Shown here piece by piece: positions 8,328-16,474 of a stretch of 53,949 bases of DNA (its first letter is position 1; each line of letters starts with the position of its first letter). The translations under genes and the position numbers were made by a program. The notes under the pieces were generated by a model that saw nothing but the letters and a program-made list of their open reading frames with translations, did no database searches and had not been told where the DNA came from. Source of the stretch: Candidatus Poribacteria bacterium. Lineage in GTDB: Bacteria; Poribacteria; WGA-4E; WGA-3G. The DNA is taken from assembly GCA_012270795.1 (NCBI GenBank), contig JAAXHO010000031.1, positions 1-53,949 on the forward strand, in the 5' to 3' direction.

Positions 8328-9458
8328 TTATTCTGCTAAAAGTTCTTGATACACTTCATAGGTGCGTTGTGCTATTGTTTCCCATGTAAAGTTCTGTACC
8401 CTTTCCAAACCACGTTTTTTGAGGGTGTGGCGAAGCGTTGGGTCGGATGCAATTTTGCTTATCTTTTCTGCTAAATCAGCTGCTTCTCCTTCTGGGAAGA
8501 CTAGGCCAGCATCACTTATGACTTGTGGGATTTCACCTGAATCTGACCCGATGACTGGTACTTCACACGCCATACCTTCTATCAAGACTCTGCCGAAAAA
8601 CTCTACCCATTCTGGTGTGGTGCGGGAAGGCAAAACAAGCGTATCCATGCAGTTGAGGTAATCGGGAACTTCTTCGGGAGGGACGACATCAATCCAAACA
8701 ATTTTATCTGCAATTTGATGTGTTTCTGCTAACTCAAGAAGTTTTGTTTTGTCTTCCCCCTGACCAACGATCAAGAGTTTATATGGGAAGTTGAGCGTTG
8801 CAGCCGCTTCAATAAGGGTATCAACGCCTTTCATCTGAATTAGTCTACCGATATAACCGATGACAAAACTATCAGCAAGTCCGAGAGATGTTTTGAGTTG
8901 GTTCATATCCTGTTTCTGAAATAACGATATGTCAACACCGTTTGGAAACGGAATTTGTGTACCGATATAACCTTTCTGTTTTAGGATTTTACCTGCATTT
9001 TCACTGAGCGGAAAAGCGATATCGGTTTCTCTATAAACTTGCTTTTCGATCCAAACAGGTAATGGTCCGAATCGTTGCTTAGATGGGATACTAAGAGATG
9101 TGCGGAAGATGAACTTGCTGTTTGGACAGTATTTGCGTTTCAGTCGAACAGTCTGTAATGCATTGAGGCTCCATGCTTCCTCTTCAAGATGGATAATATC
9201 GGGTTGGATATTCCTGAAGTGCTGTGCTATCCCGCGCCGATAGTAAAACCGACTTCCATACCCAGAAAACCGTATACGGCAAGGTATCTCTTCGCAGTGC
9301 GTGTCGGTCTCTGGTTCAAAGTTTATTTCTTGAATACTTTCGTACCAACGGTCAGGTGTAATTACGGACATATTTACATCTGGTTTTGCTGCGATAAGAT
9401 TAAACTTTCTCCGATACGGTTTCATGATATAGGAATGGGAAAGGACTAAGACTCGCAC
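8328..9458 (-). CDS. Glycosyltransferase family 4 protein
   Basis: A 376-residue GT-B glycosyltransferase, likely transferring a nucleotide-sugar residue to a surface polysaccharide or lipid acceptor on the cytoplasmic face. The N-terminal Rossmann domain starts MRVLVLSHSYI. The C-terminal donor domain contains FVIGYIGRLIQMKGVDTLIE and LLIVGQGEDK. It also has the EX7E-type segment FGRVLIEGMACEVPVIGSD with GEIPQVI. The family motif extends to the very first residues, so the GTG at 9458 is the likely start even though no Shine-Dalgarno is visible. Repeat A4 begins only 11 bp upstream and must have replaced the native leader. Confidence 0.9.
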   Translation of the reverse strand: MRVLVLSHSYIMKPYRRKFNLIAAKPDVNMSVITPDRWYESIQEINFEPETDTHCEEIPCRIRFSGYGSRFYYRRGIAQHFRNIQPDIIHLEEEAWSLNALQTVRLKRKYCPNSKFIFRTSLSIPSKQRFGPLPVWIEKQVYRETDIAFPLSENAGKILKQKGYIGTQIPFPNGVDISLFQKQDMNQLKTSLGLADSFVIGYIGRLIQMKGVDTLIEAAATLNFPYKLLIVGQGEDKTKLLELAETHQIADKIVWIDVVPPEEVPDYLNCMDTLVLPSRTTPEWVEFFGRVLIEGMACEVPVIGSDSGEIPQVISDAGLVFPEGEAADLAEKISKIASDPTLRHTLKKRGLERVQNFTWETIAQRTYEVYQELLAE

Positions 9459-9468
9459 AAGTTATAAT

Positions 9469-9578
9469 ACCATTTCTATTAAATTTTCTCTCATTTCGGG
9501 CTGTTAGAAATGAAACGGAATATGGCACAAACTAAAAGTTTGTGCTACAGAAAAGGAACATTTATTATTAGAAACGGT
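9469..9578. repeat. MITE-like repeat A4
   Basis: ACCATTTCTATTAAATTTTC ... TTATTAGAAACGGT, flanked by ATAAT / ATTAT, with the ACAAACTAAAAGTTTGTGC palindrome in its core. It is the upstream partner of a tandem pair with A5. Confidence 0.75.
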
Positions 9579-9586
9579 ATTATAAT

Positions 9587-9696
9587 ACCATTTCTATAAA
9601 TTATTGTCTCATTAGAACGGTTGTTATGATAGTCATTCTTTAGGCACAAACTGGAAGTTTATGCTCCATAAAGAGGCATTATCAATTAGAAATAGT
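9587..9696. repeat. MITE-like repeat A5, tandem to A4
   Basis: ACCATTTCTATAAATTATTG ... ATTAGAAATAGT, with ATAAT / ATTAG flanks. The core CACAAACTGGAAGTTTATGC is a degenerate palindrome. The right flank contains the stop codon (9698-9700) of the coiled-coil gene. Confidence 0.7.
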
Positions 9697-9697
9697 A

Positions 9698-10054
9698 TTA
9701 GTTTGTAGCCTTAAACAGGACTTCAGCCTCGGAAGTTTCTTCCGTATCATTTGTGCTTTCTGATGTTCCATCCGTTTCGGTGAGCCCTGCCATTAAGCCT
9801 TGGAGTTGCTTTCGGATGCCTTCACGTTCTTCTTCTGTGGCTAACCGTGCTAATTCGGATGCATCCTTCATTTCGCTTATGTTGTTTTCAAGTTCTTGAA
9901 TTTTTGCGTCACGTTGTATAACTTCACTGTTAAGACGTGCGATTTCAGTTTCATGTTGTACGATTTCATCTCTCAGTTTATTGACGGTGGAGATGGCGAG
10001 GTCAACATGTTCTTCTAAAAGAGATACTACATTTTTTCCGATGTTTTCAGACAT
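9698..10054 (-). CDS. Coiled-coil protein of unknown function
   Basis: A 118-residue, highly charged protein. Residues about 12-85 form a continuous heptad-like coiled coil (for example ETEIARLNSEVIQRDAKIQE), followed by an acidic Ser/Thr/Glu tail. It has no signal peptide or cysteine. A good AGGAGG site precedes the ATG. Small cytosolic coiled-coil proteins such as ZapB or SlyX look broadly alike, but no specific family is recognisable. The stop codon lies in the target duplication of repeat A5. Confidence 0.7.
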   Translation of the reverse strand: MSENIGKNVVSLLEEHVDLAISTVNKLRDEIVQHETEIARLNSEVIQRDAKIQELENNISEMKDASELARLATEEEREGIRKQLQGLMAGLTETDGTSESTNDTEETSEAEVLFKATN

Positions 10055-10344
10055 TGAATCCTCCTAAAAACAATTTAAAAATTTTATCTATGGTAGATTA
10101 TAGATTCTATTACACATTCAGTTATTGGTTAGGAAACCGCAAATCAAGAAATCAACGGTATGAATGCCATTTAGGCATTCCCCGGGTCGATCCTACAGAA
10201 AATGTGTATAATTATTTCAATAATTCACCATAATATAACACACCTTACAAATACCCTATTTTTTGTTGTTACATTGTGTATTTTTAGGTGTTGATTTTGA
10301 ATAATATTAATGGGTTTAGTTGAATCTAACCCCAACTTTCCGTT
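10055..10344. other. Intergenic region with dispersed short repeats
   Basis: Contains AATCAACGGTATGAATGCC followed by GGCATTCCCCGGGT, a hairpin unit also found at 21718-21748. It also contains GTGTATAATTATTTCAATAA, shared with 22016-22040 and, inverted, with the end of the window. No gene is evident. Confidence 0.5.
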
Positions 10345-11274
10345 TTATTGATAGTTATTTTTTTTGCTCAATGCCAGATGTTCATCATCTGCCCAGTTTG
10401 GTTGGTTTTGAGCGTAGTGAAATAGATATTGTTGAGCATATCCTACGTATTGTCCGAAATAGTTTCTTGCGAATTCTTGTATTTCACGGGACGATGCGCG
10501 TTTTTGAAGATATATCCGTTCAAAAATACGTTTTATCCACACATCAACAGGTAATGCTGTGAGATGTCCGAGCGAAAAGAGACTGATACAATCTGCAACC
10601 TTTTCACCAATGCCTTCAAGTTTTATCAATTCCTGTTTTGCCTCTTCGTATTTCATTTGTTTTAGGACATCAAGAACTAATACTCCATTGGCAATGTTGT
10701 TCGCAGCATTCCAAAGATACTTTGCGCGGTATCCTGTGCCGCATAAAAAGATCTCATCAATTCCAGCATCAGCAAGTATCTGTGGTGTTGGAAAAGTGTA
10801 GTCTATATAACCATCAAACGCTAATCTTTCACCGAAACGTTCAGCAAGTTTCCGGATAATTCCACGGATACGTGCCATGTTGTTGTTTTGTGAGATGATA
10901 AATGATGCTATCGTTTCCCATAGTTCTTGGTTCAGTAGACGCATTCCCCAGTATTTATTTACAGCGCGTTCAATATAGGCATCAACGTTGACCGCAGATA
11001 AAATCGTTGCCAATTCGCGTTGTAAATCAAGATAATGTATCAGGTGTGATCTGAATGATGATTCATCTTGTTCCTTAGAACTATAAATTATTAGGTTGTC
11101 ATTGCATTGATGTATTTTGAGTATTTGTCCTTCAACGACACCGTAATACGCATCCTCCATCCGATTCCATCTAAATGATTGTCCAGATTCTAAAGTCCAT
11201 TTCAGGTTAAAGTCCGAAACATCCTGTAGGTATAATTGATGTTTATTTGTGATTTTTGTTGTATTCATTGACAT
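10345..11274 (-). CDS. ogg: 8-oxoguanine DNA glycosylase (OGG1-like, HhH-GPD)
   Basis: A 309-residue bifunctional DNA glycosylase/AP lyase that removes 8-oxo-7,8-dihydroguanine in base-excision repair. It has the OGG1 N-terminal domain (FNLKWTLESGQSFRW...YYGVVEGQIL) followed by the HhH-GPD core. The helix-hairpin-helix LEGIGEKVADCISLFSLGH carries the catalytic Lys (GEKVADC). The conserved Asp lies in ALPVDVWIKRI, matching PVDVH of human OGG1. YGQ-type C-terminal residues (YFGQYVGYAQQYLFHY) are also present. Length and motifs are complete. The gene stands alone on the minus strand, diverging from the promoter at 11333. Confidence 0.93.
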   Translation of the reverse strand: MSMNTTKITNKHQLYLQDVSDFNLKWTLESGQSFRWNRMEDAYYGVVEGQILKIHQCNDNLIIYSSKEQDESSFRSHLIHYLDLQRELATILSAVNVDAYIERAVNKYWGMRLLNQELWETIASFIISQNNNMARIRGIIRKLAERFGERLAFDGYIDYTFPTPQILADAGIDEIFLCGTGYRAKYLWNAANNIANGVLVLDVLKQMKYEEAKQELIKLEGIGEKVADCISLFSLGHLTALPVDVWIKRIFERIYLQKRASSREIQEFARNYFGQYVGYAQQYLFHYAQNQPNWADDEHLALSKKNNYQ

Positions 11275-11332
11275 GCTTTCACAAATTATATGTTAAAACC
11301 GAATGAAATGCAAGTGTTTTACTAACTTTTTA

Positions 11333-11361
11333 TTGACTTTTTTCACACAATTTGCTATAAT
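11333..11361 (+). promoter_or_regulatory. Sigma-70-type promoter upstream of an IS630-like MITE
   Basis: TTGACT (11333-11338), 17 bp, TATAAT (11356-11361). It fires into the inverted-repeat element immediately downstream and may drive the small membrane-protein gene at 11701. Confidence 0.65.
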
Positions 11362-11363
11362 GA

Positions 11364-11646
11364 TACTATAGTTTGGACAGTTTTCGTTTGTATGGTTTTT
11401 TATATACCTTTCGCACCGCTGGTGCTGCCGAAATGGACAATAAAATTCTTTTTTCTGAGTTTCGGACAGTGTTGTAACTCAACGAAAATAAATCAGACAT
11501 CAAAGTGGCAGTCCCAGAGGGACAGAATGTGTATAGGTCATTTCCAGTCCCACTCCGAGCTCCAGAGGGGCGAAATGTGTTTTAGCACGAGATTTAAGAT
11601 GAAAATGAAAAGTATTACGACTCAAAAAACTGTCCAAACTATAGTA
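11364..11646. repeat. MITE-like element with 21-bp perfect inverted repeats
   Basis: TACTATAGTTTGGACAGTTTT at 11364-11384 is repeated exactly inverted at 11626-11646. A terminal TA at both ends suggests a TA target, as used by IS630/Tc1 elements. The interior has no transposase. It holds three short palindromic units (11413-11425, 11511-11530, 11559-11578) such as GTCCCAGAGGGACAGAATGT. Confidence 0.75.
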
Positions 11647-11700
11647 ATAAATACATTAAAGAAGAATAAGGTTAATGGAGGAAGGAATTTAAATTTAAAA

Positions 11701-11919
11701 ATGACACAAGAAACGTTTCAAGAACATGTCTTAAAAGAATTATCAGCAATAAAAGATTTGTTTATTACAAATGCAATAGAACATGGTGAGCTTTCTTCTA
11801 AGGTAGAATCTGTTAGAACAGAACTTCATAAATTAATAAATACTAATTTGTGGTGGTCTATAGGTGCGGTAATAAGTATTGCCGGTCTCGTTTTTTTAAT
11901 AGTTAAATATGTTTCATAA
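11701..11919 (+). CDS. Small coiled-coil/transmembrane protein (XhlA-like layout)
   Basis: A 72-residue protein beginning MTQETFQEHVLKELSAIKDL. An amphipathic N-terminal helix precedes a single C-terminal transmembrane segment (WWSIGAVISIAGLVFLIVKY). The arrangement resembles phage XhlA-type holin accessory proteins, but no diagnostic motif is present and no other phage genes are nearby. The open frame extends upstream through the MITE, but that part is clearly element sequence. The ATG at 11701 is chosen although its GGAGGAAGG lies somewhat far upstream (about 16 bases). Confidence 0.55.
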   Translation: MTQETFQEHVLKELSAIKDLFITNAIEHGELSSKVESVRTELHKLINTNLWWSIGAVISIAGLVFLIVKYVS

Positions 11920-11946
11920 AATATAAATCATCAAAAGGAAATTAGT

Positions 11947-12057
11947 CAGGACTTACACAAATTCGGATATTTGATATTTAGAATATTGTCGTTTCAAGGG
12001 TTTATCCCCTTTATCTCGACCCCAACTCCCTACAATTGGGGGAATGTGTTAGTCTTG
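11947..12057. repeat. MITE-like element B2, short version
   Basis: CAGGACTTACAC and GTGTTAGTCTTG ends with a perfect TTAGT duplication on each side (11942-11946, 12058-12062). At 111 bp it is the shortest copy of family B here. Confidence 0.8.
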
Positions 12058-12180
12058 TTAGTATAACATATTTATTTTGTATTAATACAAAAGTTTGCAT
12101 TCAAGAACATTAATTGATTTATTAAATGCAAAATCCCAAAACTGCTTATTGCGAAACAAATTGAGGAGAAGAAGTTACGT

Positions 12181-14175
12181 ATGATTATCTTTCTACGTGA
12201 AAAATTCATAGCACAAATCTTTATGTGGATAATTGCTGTTGTTTTCATTATTGGCACGATTATGCTTTACGGTGGTTCAGGCGGTCAACAGAATTCGGGA
12301 ACTGATGGTGAGGTTGTTGTCAAGATTGGGACATTGGAGGTGAGCAGAGGAATTTTTGAAGACCGTATTTCACAAGCAATGCGCCAACAGCAACAGAACC
12401 CAAGGTTTGGTGGGGAACCTGATCGGAAAGTAATAATAAAAAGTTTAATTAATGGTTATATTCAGCGTGTTATAGAAGGGAGTGCGAATATCACCGATGC
12501 AGAGGTAATGCATTATATCCGAAGTGATGAAAACCGAGTCAGCACATATAATCTATACGGTCCTGATGTGTTGGAATTCTATAGGTATCAACTTAGCGAG
12601 TCTTCACTACGAGATGGTATCCAAAACCTTGAATTAATTACTGACACAGAAGCTGAACAGGATTTTCAACTTAAGGCGAATAAGGCAAAGGTGAAATTCA
12701 TTGAATTTCGACACAGTGAATACGTAAAACTGAACAACGCACAGATAGAAGAGGTAGAAAAGTACTTCCAAGAAAACAAGCCAGAAATTGAAAAGTACTT
12801 CCAAGAAAACAAAGAAGACTATGCAACTGAAGAACAGGTGAACATCCGTTATATCAATATTAATCCTTCGGATTTTGTTACACAGACAGATATTGAACAG
12901 TATTACACAGATAATCAGAGTTTGTTCATGAACCCTGAGTTAGTCAAAGCGCGGCATATTTTGAAAAAGTTTCCAGACAGAAACAACGTCACCGATGAAG
13001 ATAGGACATCCACGAAAACCGCTGCAGAAGAATTGCTGAAAACTGTGAAAGAAGAGATGGCTGCTGGCACATCGTTTGCTGACCTTGCTGAGAAGCATTC
13101 GGAAGATACTGGGAGTGCGGTAGATGGAGGAGCGTTAGGTACAAGTTACGATCACCTACCTGAAGGCAAATATTTTGGACGTGGACAGATGGTCAAACCT
13201 TTTGAAGAGGCATGTTTTGATGTATTACAACCAGGAGAAGTTAGCGATCTCGTGGAAAGTATTTTCGGGTATCATATCATCCAATTGGAAGAAAAGCATC
13301 CACCTTCAGTGAAATCTTTCCCAGAGGTAGAAAGCGAAATTAGAGGTAAACTGGTCCAAATTGATGGTGTGGATGGAGCAGAAGCCGTTGCGAATGATTT
13401 GATTTTTGAGATTGAGGTTGCGGATTATGAGACTGCCATTGAACTTGATAAGTATAAGGATCTGTCGCTTGAATCAGGAGAAACGGGTTTTTTTAGTAAA
13501 GGTGAAAGAAATATACCGCAAATTGGATCAAGCGGATTTTACGGAGGATTAGCGGAAGAAGTTTTTGACATGGAGGTAGGGGTTACAAATACAATTGAGA
13601 CGAAAGGTTTCAGTAATGATGTATCCGCTATTTTTGTTGTGACAGTCCTTGGTAAGAAACCGCCAGGCATTCCTGAGCTTGAAGACGTTAAGGCACAAGT
13701 AATTGACGATATGGAGCGAAAGAAGGCGAAAGAACGTGCCTTTGCAGATGCGCAGAAGTTGTTAGATCAACGGGCAGAAGGTGGGTCATTGGAGGAGTTA
13801 ATCAAAAAGTATAAAGCACCTGAAGGCACATCAATCGCTGAAAAGACTGTTCAAGAGAGCAGCCTTTTTAATCTTGCGGCTGGAAGTACTTATGTTCCTG
13901 GTATGGGGGACGCAAAAGAGGCTATGTTTGCTGCGTTTGATATGTCTGAAGGGGATGTGAAAGGACCATTTGCAGGGGTTTCATCAACTTATGTTATAGA
14001 ATTAATTGAACGGATAGAACCGGATTTTGAAATTTACCAAACGGATCCTACCCAGAAGGTTGAACGTTACAAGACACTTCTTCAGAGTAAGAAAAGAGAT
14101 GCTTATGTTAATTGGTTGGGTGCAAGGAAGAAGGCGTTAGCTGCGAATGTTTGGATCCATGAAGACTATCGTTAA
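12181..14175 (+). CDS. PpiD/SurA-type peptidyl-prolyl cis-trans isomerase
   Basis: A 664-residue membrane-anchored periplasmic chaperone. Residues about 12-30 form one transmembrane helix (IFMWIIAVVFIIGTIMLYGG) after a short cytoplasmic start, as in PpiD. A SurA_N-like helical region follows. A parvulin domain lies at about residues 255-365, with KARHILKKF, FADLAEKHSED, GGALG, MVKPFEEACFDVLQPGEVS and FGYHIIQLEEK. The C-terminal 300 residues look like a second, diverged parvulin and helical tail. A direct repeat, EKYFQENK twice, occurs near residue 195. It would assist folding of exported proteins, which is relevant to the very large secreted proteins in this window. Its TAA stop is part of the B3 target duplication. 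Confidence 0.88.
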   Translation: MIIFLREKFIAQIFMWIIAVVFIIGTIMLYGGSGGQQNSGTDGEVVVKIGTLEVSRGIFEDRISQAMRQQQQNPRFGGEPDRKVIIKSLINGYIQRVIEGSANITDAEVMHYIRSDENRVSTYNLYGPDVLEFYRYQLSESSLRDGIQNLELITDTEAEQDFQLKANKAKVKFIEFRHSEYVKLNNAQIEEVEKYFQENKPEIEKYFQENKEDYATEEQVNIRYININPSDFVTQTDIEQYYTDNQSLFMNPELVKARHILKKFPDRNNVTDEDRTSTKTAAEELLKTVKEEMAAGTSFADLAEKHSEDTGSAVDGGALGTSYDHLPEGKYFGRGQMVKPFEEACFDVLQPGEVSDLVESIFGYHIIQLEEKHPPSVKSFPEVESEIRGKLVQIDGVDGAEAVANDLIFEIEVADYETAIELDKYKDLSLESGETGFFSKGERNIPQIGSSGFYGGLAEEVFDMEVGVTNTIETKGFSNDVSAIFVVTVLGKKPPGIPELEDVKAQVIDDMERKKAKERAFADAQKLLDQRAEGGSLEELIKKYKAPEGTSIAEKTVQESSLFNLAAGSTYVPGMGDAKEAMFAAFDMSEGDVKGPFAGVSSTYVIELIERIEPDFEIYQTDPTQKVERYKTLLQSKKRDAYVNWLGARKKALAANVWIHEDYR

Positions 14176-14452
14176 CAGGATTTACGTGAGCTTTTCCTCT
14201 TAAAGTCCTCTTGATAAGGGGATTTAGGGGGTTAATTATACCAATTCAAATTAATATTTTCCCATTAAGGAATTCCACTTTTATTGCTGGTTGGGGTGCC
14301 TCTCTTCGGTAGGAGCGACCTCCCGGTCGCGACCGGGAGGTCGCTCCTACCAGTACATTTTGACAAATGGCATCTTATTTTTTAGAAATGGTATTAAATA
14401 CCTGAAATAACGACTTTTTAACCCCCTTATCAAGGGGGATGCGTAAGTCCTG
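14176..14452. repeat. MITE-like element B3 between convergent genes
   Basis: CAGGATTTACGTG and GCGTAAGTCCTG ends with perfect GTTAA duplications (14171-14175, 14453-14457). The element fills the whole space between the isomerase and mqnC stop codons. It also contains the family's GATAAGGGGATTTAGGGGGTTAA and CCCCCTTATCAAGGGGG arms, and it is interrupted by repeat A6. Confidence 0.88.
14240..14392. repeat. MITE-like repeat A6 nested inside element B3
   Basis: ACCAATTCAAATTAATATTT ... TTTAGAAATGGT, flanked by ATTAT / ATTAA. The core is a long palindrome around GACCTCCCGGTCGCGACCGG. Because it splits B3 between its arms, A6 inserted after B3. Confidence 0.85.
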
Positions 14453-14453
14453 G

Positions 14454-15521
14454 TTAATTGAGTATGTCATAGAAAAAGTTTCTGCGTTTTGGCACATACC
14501 CTAGTTCTGTGATAGTTCGTTCTATTTCTTCTATCGGCATACAGTAGACCGTGCCTGCTTTGCTGACGACGTTTTCTTCAATCATGGTGCCGCCCATATC
14601 ATTGGCTCCGAACTTCAGTGAGAGTTGACCGATTTTGGGCCCTTGCGTTACCCACGACGATTGGAAGTTATCAATGTTATCCAGGAATATCCGTGAGATT
14701 GCTAATGTTTTGAGATATTCAAAGCTTCCTGCGGGTGGGATGTGTGCAAGTTCGGTGTTGCTGGGTTGAAATGACCAGCAGATAAACGCTGTGAATCCGC
14801 CAGTTTCATCTTGCAGGTCGCGCAGTTTCATTAGGTGTTCCACTCGTTCTGCATAACTTTCTACGTGTCCATACATCATAGTAGCACTGGATTTGAGTCC
14901 GACATAGTGTCCCTGCCGCATCACATCAAGCCACTCCTCTGCGGGGCATTTTTTTGGACTGATGATGTTTCGCGATCGGTCAGTCAAGATTTCTGCCCCA
15001 CCCCCAGGTATAGAATCCAGACCAGCGTCTCGTAAACGGGTTAGCATTTCTTGCAGAGACATGCGGTTTATTTTGGCGAACCAATCTAATTCTGGTGGCG
15101 AAAATCCGTGTATGTGAATTTTGTAGTTTGCTTTTATCCAACGGAGTAGGTCCTCATACCACTCCAATTTGAGTTTTGGGTGGAGTCCGCCTTGCATCAG
15201 TATAAGTTCGCCGCCTAAATCCAGTGTTTCTTGGATTTTTTGCCCGAGTTCATCGCGTTCCATCACATAAGCATCGGGGTCTTTTCTGTGACGGTAGAAG
15301 GCACAGAAATCACAATCAACATAACACCAGTTCGTATAGTTTATGTTCCTATCTATAATATAAGTAATGTATCCTTCTGGGTGTTTTCTGTGTCGGATAG
15401 TATCTGCGGCGTGTCCGAGAGCGAGTAGATCGTGGGACTTAAAAAGCGTTAGTGCATCATCAAAGTCTAAACGTTTCCCATCAAGTGCTTTCTCTAAGAT
15501 ATATTTTACGGAATTGTCCAT
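14454..15521 (-). CDS. mqnC: Cyclic dehypoxanthinyl futalosine synthase (MqnC)
   Basis: A 355-residue radical SAM enzyme of the futalosine route to menaquinone. It converts dehypoxanthine futalosine to its cyclic form. The radical SAM cluster motif is CYVDCDFC (CxxxCxxC) in the context NYTNWCYVDCDFCAFYRHR, which is characteristic of MqnC rather than MqnE. Conserved GGLHPKLKLEWYEDLLRWIK, SIPGGGAEIL and SATMMYGHVE segments follow. Full length. Its presence implies menaquinone-based respiration by the alternative pathway; other mqn genes are not in the window. Its TAA stop lies in the target duplication of element B3. Confidence 0.93.
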   Translation of the reverse strand: MDNSVKYILEKALDGKRLDFDDALTLFKSHDLLALGHAADTIRHRKHPEGYITYIIDRNINYTNWCYVDCDFCAFYRHRKDPDAYVMERDELGQKIQETLDLGGELILMQGGLHPKLKLEWYEDLLRWIKANYKIHIHGFSPPELDWFAKINRMSLQEMLTRLRDAGLDSIPGGGAEILTDRSRNIISPKKCPAEEWLDVMRQGHYVGLKSSATMMYGHVESYAERVEHLMKLRDLQDETGGFTAFICWSFQPSNTELAHIPPAGSFEYLKTLAISRIFLDNIDNFQSSWVTQGPKIGQLSLKFGANDMGGTMIEENVVSKAGTVYCMPIEEIERTITELGYVPKRRNFFYDILN

Positions 15522-15599
15522 TCGTGTTTATTTCCTTCTAATTGTGAAGTTATGGTCATAACAATTCTACCATTTTACCAAGAAGAAGTCAAAATTAAT

Positions 15600-15628
15600 T
15601 TGACTTCGCTGAAGAATTTGGATATAAT
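15600..15628 (+). promoter_or_regulatory. Promoter of rpoZ
   Basis: TTGACT (15600-15605), 17 bp, TATAAT (15623-15628), 37 bp before the rpoZ ATG. Confidence 0.75.
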
Positions 15629-15665
15629 TATAATTTGAGTCTTGAAAAAAAATGGAGAAAAAACG

Positions 15666-16133
15666 ATGGCGATTGTTTATCTTGAAGATTTGATAAAGCG
15701 TGTGCCGAATAAATATCTTGCGGTTAACGTTATCGCGAAACGTGCGCGTTCATTAAATGACGAACTTTTAGGCGCAGGTTTCGCACAGAACCAGAAACCG
15801 ATTTCAGTCGCAACGGATGAGTTGTCTTCAGGTGGATTGTCATACCAAGTCGTTGACCCGAAAGTTTCACAGGATGAGATACTACCATTCTTTGCCACTG
15901 AATCTGATGGGGAGGATCACTTAGTTGAGCTTTACGGTGAACCACCTGCTGAAGACAGTGAGGATGATGTTGACAAAGGTGAGACCGAAGCATTGCCAGA
16001 TCCGTTACGTGACGTGTTTGTAGAAAAGAATGATGCTGACAAAGGTGAGACGGAAGTGGTTGATGAGTCTGAAACTGATGAATCGGAAGAAGATAGTGGT
16101 GATTCTGCTCCCGAACCTACGGCATCTGAATAG
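15666..16133 (+). CDS. rpoZ: DNA-directed RNA polymerase omega subunit, with acidic tail
   Basis: A 155-residue protein. Residues 1-75 match RNA polymerase omega: MAIVYLEDLIKRVPNKYLAV, then NVIAKRARSL, then KPISVATDELSSG. Omega binds the beta-prime C-terminus and promotes core enzyme assembly. Typical omega is 70-90 residues. Here a further ~75 residues form a strongly acidic tail with two copies of DKGETE. The start at 15666 is preferred over an in-frame ATG 24 bases earlier because it matches the family start and has GGAG ten bases upstream. Confidence 0.85.
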   Translation: MAIVYLEDLIKRVPNKYLAVNVIAKRARSLNDELLGAGFAQNQKPISVATDELSSGGLSYQVVDPKVSQDEILPFFATESDGEDHLVELYGEPPAEDSEDDVDKGETEALPDPLRDVFVEKNDADKGETEVVDESETDESEEDSGDSAPEPTASE

Positions 16134-16191
16134 TTTTGCGGAACAATAAAACTGTTCCATAACTGCTAAAGACAATAAATTTCATATTTTT

Positions 16192-16220
16192 TTGACAATC
16201 GCGAATTTAGTTTGTATACT
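16192..16220 (+). promoter_or_regulatory. Promoter of the tRNA / ribosomal protein cluster
   Basis: TTGACA (16192-16197), 17 bp, TATACT (16215-16220), near-consensus, 82 bp before the first tRNA. Confidence 0.8.
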
Positions 16221-16301
16221 TAAAGGGGTGTATATATTTAGACCTCACGAAATTTAGAGGTATTGTACATTTCAAGATGCATTGAAGAGACAAAGTTGAA
16301 T

Positions 16302-16373
16302 GCTGACGTGGCTCAATGGTAGAGCGAGTGATTTGTAATCACTAGGTTGGAGGTTCGATTCCTCTCGTCAGCT
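16302..16373 (+). tRNA. tRNA-Thr (TGT)
   Basis: Acceptor GCTGACG/CGTCAGC, D arm GCTCAATGGTAGAGC and T arm GGAGGTTCGATTCCTCT. The anticodon loop TTTGTAA gives TGT. No CCA is encoded. Confidence 0.95.
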
Positions 16374-16381
16374 TCTATTTT

Positions 16382-16463
16382 GGGGGTGTGCTTGAGCGGT
16401 CAAAAAGGGCAGACTGTAAATCTGTTGGCTATGCCTACGGCGGTTCGAATCCGTCCGCCCCCA
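16382..16463 (+). tRNA. tRNA-Tyr (GTA)
   Basis: Class II tRNA. Acceptor GGGGGTG/CGCCCCC, anticodon stem CAGA/TCTG around CTGTAAA (GTA), a variable arm (TTGGCTATGCCTACGG) and T arm CGGTTCGAATCCG. Confidence 0.95.
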
Positions 16464-16474
16464 TCGTTTTTTGT

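Noticed and set aside
11392-11700. N-terminal extension of the small membrane protein
   Set aside because: This part is MITE sequence, including its inverted end; the native protein more likely starts at 11701.
16139-16160. Possible terminator after rpoZ (GGAACA...TGTTCC)
   Set aside because: Only six base pairs and no T run.
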